Shown one piece after another: positions 1 to 5,112 of a DNA stretch of 5,112 bases. The number at the start of each line of letters is the position of its first letter. Within the stretch, counting starts at the first letter, position 1. The DNA lies in assembly GCA_046537875.1 (NCBI GenBank), contig JBKHJZ010000222.1, positions 1 to 5,112 on the forward strand. The letters run 5' to 3'. Origin of the DNA: JBKHJZ01 sp046537875 (GTDB taxonomy: Bacteria > Actinomycetota > Acidimicrobiia > Acidimicrobiales > VFJN01). The notes beneath the pieces were generated by a model. That model saw nothing but the letters and a program-made list of their open reading frames with translations. It made no database searches and was not told where the DNA came from. The position numbers were made by a program, and so were the translations under genes.

Positions 1-50
1 CGTTCTGGCAGCGACCAGTCGCACCCGCCGAACCCAACGCTGCCAGAACG
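1..50. repeat. Palindromic repeat unit, copy 1
   Basis: The unit has a perfect 13-bp inverted repeat: CGTTCTGGCAGCG at 1-13 and its reverse complement at 38-50, around a 24-nt loop (14-37). It is identical over all 50 bp to the unit at 93-142, and the identity continues 5 bp further (GATCG, 51-55). A smaller alternative palindrome, GCGACCAGTCGC, lies at 11-22. There is no T-run after the stem, so it is not a typical intrinsic terminator. The window opens on the first base of this unit, so what lies to the left is unknown; more copies may exist there. It resembles a dispersed or tandem palindromic repeat family of unknown function. Confidence 0.85.
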
Positions 51-92
51 GATCGAGAGCCGCCGCACCACCCGCTCACCAGATCCCGCGAG

Positions 93-142
93 CGTTCTGG
101 CAGCGACCAGTCGCACCCGCCGAACCCAACGCTGCCAGAACG
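93..142. repeat. Palindromic repeat unit, copy 2
   Basis: This is an exact copy of the unit at 1-50, in the same orientation, with a repeat period of 92 bp. The arms are at 93-105 and 130-142, and the loop is at 106-129. The shared flank GATCG follows at 143-147, after which similarity fades. The segment between the copies (56-92, 37 nt) is unique. No third copy follows one period later (from 185), so if this is an array it ends here. I see no target-site duplication around the unit that would mark a recent insertion. Confidence 0.85.
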
Positions 143-211
143 GATCGGGGGCGCCCGCCGTCACGCGCGACCCGTACCCTGGACCGGTGGCCCATCACGC
201 CAGCCACTCCC

Positions 212-238
212 GCCGAACCCGCCGAACCCGCCGAGCCG
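212..238. repeat. 9-bp tandem repeat (GCCGAACCC, about 3 copies)
   Basis: GCCGAACCC occurs twice exactly (212-220, 221-229) and a third time with two changes (GCCGAGCCG, 230-238). The repeat length is a multiple of three and, in the helicase frame, reads Ala-Glu-Pro three times, although this lies upstream of the chosen start. The related 12-mer CCCGCCGAACCC also occurs in the loop of both palindromic units (24-35 and 116-127). That could be chance in such GC-rich DNA. Confidence 0.6.
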
Positions 239-277
239 GCCGACCGCACCGACAGCGACTCCCGGCGAGCGACACCC

Positions 278-2794
278 GTGGGTGAACCCACCCTCGGCGA
301 CCGCATCGCGCCCGGCGCCGGCCCCGACGAGGTGGTCGACACGTTCCTCGACTGGATCGCCGAGCGCGACATCGAGCTGTACCCGGCGCAGGAGGAGGCG
401 CTGCTCGAGGTCGCGGCGGGATCGCACGTCATCGTCAACACGCCCACGGGGTCGGGCAAGAGCCTGATCGCCGTGGCCGCGCATGCGGTCGCGCTGGCGG
501 ACGGCCGCCGATCGTTCTACACCGCGCCGATCAAGGCCCTGGTCTCCGAGAAGTTCTTCGACCTGTCGGCCACCTTCGGGCCCGAACGAGTCGGCATGAT
601 GACCGGCGACGCAGCGGTGAACGCCGGTGCCCCGATCATCTGCTGCACCGCGGAGATCCTGGCCAACCTGGCGCTGCGCCACGGCCGCGACGCGCCGGTC
701 GGCCAGGTCGTGATGGACGAGTTCCACTTCTTCGCCGACCCCGACCGGGGCTGGGCCTGGCAGGTGCCGCTGCTCACGCTGGTCGACGCGCAGCACGTGC
801 TGATGTCGGCCACGCTCGGCGACGTCAGCCGGTTCGAGGGCGACCTGACCCGGCGGACCGACAGGCCGGTGGCGGTCGTGCGGTCGGCCACCCGCCCCGT
901 GCCGCTGGTGCACGAGTACCGGGTCGAGCCGCTGACCGACACGCTGGGCGAGCTGCTCGCCACCGACCAGGCCCCCGTCTACGTCGTGCACTTCACCCAG
1001 GCGGCGGCGGTGGAGCGCGCGCAGTCGCTCACGAGCATCAACCTGTGCACCCGCGAGGAGAAGGACGAGATCGCCGCCACGATCGCCGGGTTCCGGTTCG
1101 GCCCCGGGTTCGGGCGATCGCTGTCCCGCTACGTGCGCCACGGCGTGGGCGTCCACCACGCCGGCATGCTGCCGAAGTACCGCCGCCTGGTGGAGCGGCT
1201 GGCCCAGGCCGGGCTCCTCAAGGTGATCTGCGGCACCGACACGCTCGGCGTCGGGATCAACGTGCCGATCCGCACCGTGGTGTTCACCGCCCTGTCGAAG
1301 TTCGACGGCAGCACCACCCGCCTGCTGTCGGCCCGCGAGTTCCACCAGATCGCCGGGCGGGCGGGCCGGGCCGGCTACGACACGAGCGGCCGGGTGGTGG
1401 CACTGGCGCCGGAGCACGTGATCGAGAACGCCAAGGCGCTGGCCAAGGCGGGCGACGACCCCCGCAAGCGCCGCAAGGTCGTCCGCAAGAAGCCGGCCCC
1501 CGGCACCGTGTCGTGGGGTGAGCCCACCTTCGAGCGGCTGGTGGCCTCGCCGCCCGAACCGCTCACGTCGAGCTTCGCGGTCAGCCACTCGATGCTGCTC
1601 AACGTGCTCGACCGGCCGGGCGACGGCCGGGCGGCGCTCGCCAAGCTGCTCGACGACAACTACGAGTCGGAGAGCGACCGGGAGCGCCACCGCCGCCGGG
1701 CGGCGGAGATCGAGGCGGCACTGCTGCAGGCCGGGGTGGTCGAGCAGCTCGACTCGCCGGACGACGAGGGCCGGACGGTGCGGGTCACGGTCGACCTGCA
1801 GTTCGACTTCGCGCTCGACCAGCCGCTGTCGCCGTTCGCGCTCGCAGCGCTCGACCTGCTCGACCCGGCGAGCGAGAGCTACGCGCTCGATGTCGTGTCG
1901 GTGGTCGAGTCGGTGCTCGAGGACCCCCGGCAGGTGCTCGGCGCCCAGCTCCGGCGGGCGAAGGGCGAGGCGATCGCCCGCATGAAGGCCGAGGGCCTCG
2001 ACTACGAGGAGCGCATGGCCGAGCTCGAGTCGGTGACCCACCCGCAGCCGCTGGCCGAGCTGCTGGAGCCGATGTTCGACGTCTACCGGCAGAGCCACCC
2101 GTGGGTGGCCGACTTCACGCTCAGCCCCAAGTCGGTGGTGCGCGACCTGTTCGAGCGGGCCATGGACTTCTCGGAGTACGTGCGGTTCTACGAGCTGGCC
2201 AGGGTCGAGGGGACGGTGCTGCGCTACCTCACCGACGCCTACAAGGCCCTGCTCCGCACCGTGCCCGAGGACGCCAAGACCGACGAGCTGGTCGACCTCA
2301 CCGAGTGGCTGGGCGAGATGGTGCGCCAGGTCGACTCCAGCCTGCTCGACGAGTGGCAGCAGCTCACCCATCCCACCGAGCAGCCGCCGCCGGAGGCGCC
2401 GCTCGACACCGCCCCGCCACCCGTCACCGCCAACCGCCGGGCGTTCGTGGTGCTCGTGCGCAACGCGCTCTTCCAGCGCGTGGAGTGGGCGGCCCGGCGA
2501 CGGTGGGAGGAGCTGGGCCAGCTCGACGGCGACGACGGCTGGACCGCCGAGCGCTGGGCCGCGGCGCTGGCACCGTACTTCGACGAGTACGGGTCGATCG
2601 GCATCGACGCCGACGCCCGCAACCCTGCGCTGCTGGTGATCGACGAGGAGCCGGGCCTCTGGCGCGTGCGCCAGATCCTCGACGACCCCGAGCGCAACCA
2701 CGACTGGGCGATCACCGCCGAGGTCGACCTGCGGGCCTCGGACGAGTCCGGCACGGCGGTCGTCCGGGTGCTCGACGTCGCCCCCGCCGGCTGA
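278..2794 (+). CDS. Ski2-like DEAD/DEAH-box RNA helicase, DUF3516 family
   Basis: The 838-residue protein is an SF2 helicase, expected to use ATP hydrolysis to unwind or remodel RNA in the cytoplasm; the substrate is unknown. RecA domain 1 has a Q-motif-like LYPAQEEAL (34-42), Walker A NTPTGSGKS (54-62), motif Ia APIKALVSEK (83-92), motif II DEFH (147-150) and motif III SATL (177-180). RecA domain 2 has HHAGMLPKYR (293-302, typical of Ski2/Mtr4-like enzymes), motif V (GTDTLGVGINVP, 319-330) and motif VI QIAGRAGRAG (357-366). A basic linker (about 395-405) leads into a long C-terminal half (about 410-838) that I assign to DUF3516 from the overall architecture of actinobacterial homologues. All catalytic motifs are intact. 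The GTG start has a weak purine-rich GGCGAG 8 nt upstream (264-269), and the following residues fit the family N-terminus. The frame is open with no stop to the left edge, but has no ATG, GTG or TTG before 278. The gene is transcribed alone and ends facing the methyltransferase gene. Confidence 0.93.
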   Translation: MGEPTLGDRIAPGAGPDEVVDTFLDWIAERDIELYPAQEEALLEVAAGSHVIVNTPTGSGKSLIAVAAHAVALADGRRSFYTAPIKALVSEKFFDLSATFGPERVGMMTGDAAVNAGAPIICCTAEILANLALRHGRDAPVGQVVMDEFHFFADPDRGWAWQVPLLTLVDAQHVLMSATLGDVSRFEGDLTRRTDRPVAVVRSATRPVPLVHEYRVEPLTDTLGELLATDQAPVYVVHFTQAAAVERAQSLTSINLCTREEKDEIAATIAGFRFGPGFGRSLSRYVRHGVGVHHAGMLPKYRRLVERLAQAGLLKVICGTDTLGVGINVPIRTVVFTALSKFDGSTTRLLSAREFHQIAGRAGRAGYDTSGRVVALAPEHVIENAKALAKAGDDPRKRRKVVRKKPAPGTVSWGEPTFERLVASPPEPLTSSFAVSHSMLLNVLDRPGDGRAALAKLLDDNYESESDRERHRRRAAEIEAALLQAGVVEQLDSPDDEGRTVRVTVDLQFDFALDQPLSPFALAALDLLDPASESYALDVVSVVESVLEDPRQVLGAQLRRAKGEAIARMKAEGLDYEERMAELESVTHPQPLAELLEPMFDVYRQSHPWVADFTLSPKSVVRDLFERAMDFSEYVRFYELARVEGTVLRYLTDAYKALLRTVPEDAKTDELVDLTEWLGEMVRQVDSSLLDEWQQLTHPTEQPPPEAPLDTAPPPVTANRRAFVVLVRNALFQRVEWAARRRWEELGQLDGDDGWTAERWAAALAPYFDEYGSIGIDADARNPALLVIDEEPGLWRVRQILDDPERNHDWAITAEVDLRASDESGTAVVRVLDVAPAG

Positions 2795-2820
2795 CGCCAC
2801 GACCCCGGCGAGCGTCCCGA

Positions 2821-2833
2821 GCGGCAAGGCCGC
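2821..2833. terminator. Possible bidirectional hairpin between convergent genes
   Basis: GCGGC (2821-2825) and GCCGC (2829-2833) form a 5-bp GC stem with an AAG triloop in the 63-bp gap between the helicase stop and the methyltransferase stop. Its position suits a shared terminator, but the stem is short and no T-run follows on either strand. In DNA this GC-rich, such a stem could easily arise by chance. Confidence 0.3.
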
Positions 2834-2857
2834 CAACGGTGGGCCCGACCGCGTGCG

Positions 2858-3442
2858 TCAGGGCTTGTGTGCGACGAGGACGGCCACGTCCCGCTCCCGC
2901 CACGCGACGCGAGCTTCGAACCCGGCGCCTCGAAGCCAGATCAGCTGCTCGTCGGCGGTGCTCGGCGTGTCGACGTCGCCGTCGATCGGGGTGACCACGT
3001 CGGCGGGGTCGTCCGGGACGATGACGTCGCCGAGCACGAAGCGGCCGCCCGGTCGGAGCACGCCGCACACCCGCCGGAACAGGTCGGCTTTGCCATCTCC
3101 GTCCAGGTGGTGCACGGCGAGGGCCGACACGACGAGGTCGAACGGTCCACCCGGCAGGTCGCCCTCCAGGCGCCCGGCGCGCAGGTCGGCGGCCGGCAGC
3201 GCGGCGCGGGCGTGGGCCAGCATCGCCTCGCTCTCGTCGATCCCCACGAGCGCGGCGGCCCGATGGTGCGCGAGCAACCGGCTGGCGGTGACGCCGGTGC
3301 CGGTGCCGAGGTCGAGGATCCGGCGGGCATGGACGCCCGTGGTGGCGGCGACGACCTCGTCCTGGAGCCGGTCGTAAGCGGGGACCTCCGCGGTGACGAG
3401 CTCGTGGTACGTCTCGGGATCGAAGTGGAACTGGTCAGGCAT
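2858..3442 (-). CDS. Class I SAM-dependent methyltransferase
   Basis: The 194-residue protein has a Rossmann-type methyltransferase fold. Motif I, LDLGTGTG (43-50), is the SAM-binding glycine loop. The acidic residue expected to contact the SAM ribose is Asp69 in VGIDES (67-72). Motif IV is FDLVVSALAVHHL (101-113), and the LRPGGRFVLGDV segment (129-140) is the usual motif VI region. It matches the Methyltransf_11/12/25 type and is a single domain of normal length for small stand-alone members. The sequence does not reveal the methyl acceptor (small molecule, RNA or protein). The ATG at 3442 is the only ATG that gives a normal N-terminus; the open frame continues to 3703, but that part is low-complexity Pro/Arg/Ala. 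No clear Shine-Dalgarno precedes the start, so a leaderless transcript is possible. The gene diverges from the exported-protein gene and converges on the helicase gene. Confidence 0.88.
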   Translation of the reverse strand: MPDQFHFDPETYHELVTAEVPAYDRLQDEVVAATTGVHARRILDLGTGTGVTASRLLAHHRAAALVGIDESEAMLAHARAALPAADLRAGRLEGDLPGGPFDLVVSALAVHHLDGDGKADLFRRVCGVLRPGGRFVLGDVIVPDDPADVVTPIDGDVDTPSTADEQLIWLRGAGFEARVAWRERDVAVLVAHKP

Positions 3443-3565
3443 CGGGTTCGGGCCGGGGTGATGGGCCGGTCGCCTTGCCGGGCGTCCGGGCTGGGCTGCC
3501 CGTCGAGCACACGCCTGCGACCACAGGCCGCCGGGCCTCCGGGTTGAGCATGCCTGCCCGACCAC

Positions 3566-3577
3566 CTTTGTCCAAAG
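3566..3577. promoter_or_regulatory. Small palindrome in divergent intergenic region
   Basis: CTTTG (3566-3570) and CAAAG (3573-3577) form a 5-bp inverted repeat with a 2-nt centre. It is an AT-richer island in the 243-bp region between the divergent methyltransferase (start 3442) and exported-protein (start 3686) genes. It could be an operator for either gene. It is short and single-copy, and I recognise no regulator for it. I see no convincing -35/-10 pair elsewhere in this intergenic region. Confidence 0.2.
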
Positions 3578-3674
3578 CCCCCGATGGTGCCCCGGGCATG
3601 GGCGGTGACCGGCGGATGCGGCTGGGTTCTCCGAGCGACTACGGTGCGTCGTGCTGAGGGTTCCGAACGTCTGC

Positions 3675-3679
3675 GGAGG
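3675..3679 (+). promoter_or_regulatory. Ribosome binding site of the exported-protein gene
   Basis: GGAGG lies 6 nt before the ATG at 3686. This decides the start in favour of the ATG that begins a signal peptide, and against the upstream in-frame ATG at 3584, which would add 34 residues without signal-peptide character. Confidence 0.65.
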
Positions 3680-3685
3680 GGTGCG

Positions 3686-4657
3686 ATGCGGCACGTCGCG
3701 CACAGGTCACTGATCTGCCTCGTCGTCGCGGGGGTCGCGCTGGCGTCTGCCGGCGCGACCGTGGGCAACGCGGCATGGGGGCAGTCCGAGTTCGAGATCT
3801 CGCCCGGAGACGCCGAGCTCTCGCCGGCCGACGTGGCGGCAGGCGCCGACGTCACGGTGCGGTCCGTGGGGCACGGCTGCCTGCGCGGGTCCGGAGAGAC
3901 GAGCGGGCTGGTCTGGGCGGTGTTCCCGCGTGGTGACTTCGAGTGGGGTGAGCACCTCGGCTGGGAGCCGTCGGACGCCGTCGCCTCTGGTGCCGCCGAT
4001 CCCGACCAGGGCGTCGGTCGAGGTGGGAACTTCGGCTCCTGGTCGGTGACCTTCCCGGCGCCCGACCTCGACGAGGGCCCTCCCGGCAGCGGGGAGATCG
4101 GCCCGGGCTCGCCGGTGACCTCGCCGGTGCTCCAGGTCTACGGTCCGCTGCCGTTCACGGTCGACGGGGAGCACGAGCTCGACTTCGTGGCCAAGTGCTA
4201 CACGTACCCGCGGGGGCCCGGCGACATGGAGATCTCGCCGGAGGTCCCGGAGCTCGGCGGGTCCGCGACGGTGACCGCCCTGGATCCGTGCCCGATGCCA
4301 CACACGCAGGGGGGCGCAGCGGCCCCGCAGCTCTGGGAGGCGACCGCCGTTGCCCCACCGACCGATTCCCTCGAGCTCGAGATCACCGACCTGCCTCGTG
4401 TCGACACAGCCGACGACGGGTCGTGGTCGACGACCTTCGAGGTCCCCGACAACCCCGATCACGCCTACGCCCTGGCTGCGAGCTGCGTGAACGTCGAAGG
4501 CGGACGGACGTTCGGCTACGGGCTCCTGCCGTTCGACGTCCGGGAGCCGGCCGGGCCGCGGATCGAGACCCCGCGCGACTTCTGGTCGACCGTGTCACCC
4601 GGCCGATCCGACCAACCGGCCCAGCCGTTGCACGCCGAGCCCACCTTCACCGGGTGA
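3686..4657 (+). CDS. Exported protein of unknown function with two related beta-rich domains
   Basis: I do not recognise the family of this 323-residue protein. The N-terminus is a Sec-type signal peptide: basic MRHVAHR, then a hydrophobic core (about 8-27), with likely cleavage around residues 29-32. Cys11 sits too early for a credible lipobox. The mature part holds two copies of one pattern. Copy 1 (about 36-174) starts EISPGDAELS, has GSWSVTF (117-123) and ends near KCYTYP. Copy 2 (about 181-285) starts MEISPEVPELG, has GSWSTTF (245-251) and ends near SCVNVEG. Each has two cysteines (65/171 and 202/267) at matching places, which suggests one disulfide per domain. The alternating polar/hydrophobic pattern suggests Ig-like beta sandwiches (inference). 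The tail (about 288-323) is Pro-rich, with no LPXTG motif or C-terminal membrane anchor, so release or loose wall association is likely. No catalytic motif is visible. It stands alone, with a good RBS, and converges on the P450 gene. Confidence 0.85.
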   Translation: MRHVAHRSLICLVVAGVALASAGATVGNAAWGQSEFEISPGDAELSPADVAAGADVTVRSVGHGCLRGSGETSGLVWAVFPRGDFEWGEHLGWEPSDAVASGAADPDQGVGRGGNFGSWSVTFPAPDLDEGPPGSGEIGPGSPVTSPVLQVYGPLPFTVDGEHELDFVAKCYTYPRGPGDMEISPEVPELGGSATVTALDPCPMPHTQGGAAAPQLWEATAVAPPTDSLELEITDLPRVDTADDGSWSTTFEVPDNPDHAYALAASCVNVEGGRTFGYGLLPFDVREPAGPRIETPRDFWSTVSPGRSDQPAQPLHAEPTFTG

Positions 4658-4749
4658 CCCGAGCCCCGGACCGGCCGATCGCACTCCGCTGGTGCAGCGG
4701 CCGCGTCGACGGCGACGCGCCGGCGTTCCCGGAGTAGGCCACGCCCAGG

Positions 4750-4780
4750 CCGGGACGCCGGGGGGTGGCCGGCGTCCCGG
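4750..4780. terminator. Strong hairpin between convergent genes
   Basis: CCGGGACGCCGG (4750-4761) and its perfect complement CCGGCGTCCCGG (4769-4780) give a 12-bp stem with a 7-nt loop. Two G-T wobble pairs (4748/4782, 4749/4781) could extend it. It lies 92 bp after the exported-protein stop and could end transcription from either side. There is no T-run; many actinobacterial terminators lack one, but function is inferred from position and stem strength. Confidence 0.6.
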
Positions 4781-4793
4781 TTCCCGGAACACG

Positions 4794-4823
4794 CCCGGGG
4801 ACCGGGTGCGACCGGCCCCCGGG
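4794..4823 (-). terminator. Hairpin directly after the P450 stop codon
   Basis: CCCGGGG (4794-4800) pairs with CCCCGGG (4817-4823). After one A/C mismatch, CCGG (4802-4805) pairs with CCGG (4812-4815), leaving a 6-nt loop. On the - strand this stem begins 1 nt after the P450 TGA (4825-4827), a usual place for a terminator. No U-tract follows. Together with the hairpin at 4750-4780 it makes a tandem pair in the convergent gap. Confidence 0.5.
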
Positions 4824-4824
4824 G

Positions 4825-5112
4825 TCAGCCGCTCCAGGCCAGCGGGACCGTGGCCACGCTGCGCAGGGTCGTGCGGCCCGACCAGGTGACCTCGCCGTCC
4901 GGGCGCAGATCGCCCAGCCGGGTGAGCAGCGCCGCGAGCGCGATCTCGGCCTGCAGGCGGGCCAGGTGCGCGCCCAGGCAGTGGTGGATCCCGCCGCCGA
5001 ACTGCACGTGCTGGGCCGCGTCCGGGCGGTCGACCCGCAGCGCGTCGGCGTCGTCGCCCCACCGGGCCGGGTCGTGGTTGGCTGCGCCCACGCCGAGGTA
5101 GAGCAGGTCGCC
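4825..5112 (-). CDS. Cytochrome P450, C-terminal 95 residues (partial at window edge)
   Basis: This is the 3' end of a P450 monooxygenase gene; the frame runs open to base 5112 and the rest lies outside the window. Numbering from the window edge, the fragment begins GDLLYLGVGAANHDPARW, the conserved segment before the haem loop. The haem-binding signature FGGGIHHCLG is at 38-47, with Cys45 as the axial thiolate ligand, followed by the L-helix (AHLARLQAEIALAALL). The usual C-terminal beta region (LRSVATVPLAW) ends just before the TGA. The haem signature is intact, so nothing here suggests a pseudogene. Bacterial enzymes of this class are soluble and take electrons from ferredoxin or flavodoxin partners; none is encoded in the window. 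The substrate and CYP family cannot be assigned from this fragment because the I-helix and substrate-recognition regions are missing. Confidence 0.92.
   Translation of the reverse strand, partial: GDLLYLGVGAANHDPARWGDDADALRVDRPDAAQHVQFGGGIHHCLGAHLARLQAEIALAALLTRLGDLRPDGEVTWSGRTTLRSVATVPLAWSG

Noticed and set aside
1..142. Integron attC sites
   Set aside because: The arm ends do not fit the RYYYAAC/GTTRRRY core sites, and no integrase or gene cassettes are seen.
1..147. CRISPR array
   Set aside because: The repeat is 50-55 bp with long arms and a 24-nt loop, only two copies are visible, and no cas gene is present. Only sequence to the left could revive this idea.
147..149. tRNA, rRNA or other known RNA gene in the left non-coding stretch
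   Set aside because: Scanning 1-277 on both strands I saw no cloverleaf pattern, T-loop consensus or known RNA family motif beyond the palindromic units.
161..2836. An 891-codon open frame on the - strand, antisense to the helicase gene
   Set aside because: Its translation is low-complexity and rich in Arg, Val, Leu, Gly and His with no motifs. It mirrors the codon bias of the helicase gene, which has every expected helicase motif. It is a high-GC shadow frame.
2101..2994. A 297-codon + strand frame overlapping the helicase 3' end
   Set aside because: The translation is Arg/Ala/Gly-rich with no motifs, and it overlaps the well-supported helicase frame and the methyltransferase gene.
3640..3645. 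TACGGT as a -10 box for the exported-protein gene
   Set aside because: It fits TANNNT, but no -35-like hexamer sits 16-19 bp upstream; too weak to list as a promoter.
3475..3657. A 60-codon + strand ORF in the divergent intergenic region
   Set aside because: It has no clear RBS and a Pro/Arg/Gly-rich composition without motifs.

Overview
The window is high-GC DNA with strong G/C bias at third codon positions. It has the gene content of an actinobacterium: a Ski2-like helicase with a DUF3516-type C-terminal half, a cytochrome P450, a small SAM methyltransferase and a Sec-exported protein. An origin in Acidimicrobiia or a related lineage is plausible, but this is inferred from composition and gene types only; no marker gene is present.

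Layout: Bases 1-277 hold no convincing gene. They carry two identical 50-bp units (1-50 and 93-142), each a perfect 13-bp inverted repeat around a 24-nt loop, then a 9-bp tandem repeat (212-238). A complete helicase gene follows on the + strand (278-2794). It converges, across a 63-bp gap with a short GC hairpin, on a complete methyltransferase gene on the - strand (2858-3442). A 243-bp divergent intergenic region separates that from a + strand gene for an exported protein of unknown function with two related domains (3686-4657). This gene converges on the 3' end of a cytochrome P450 gene on the - strand (4825 to the window edge). Two strong hairpins fill the 167-bp gap between those two ends.

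The four genes alternate in direction (+, -, +, -), so none of them form an operon together. Their predicted roles (RNA metabolism, methyl transfer, extracytoplasmic protein, oxidation) do not suggest a shared pathway. I see no phage, transposase, defence or biosynthetic cluster signature. The least explained elements are the palindromic repeat pair at the left edge, which may continue outside the window, and the exported two-domain protein.
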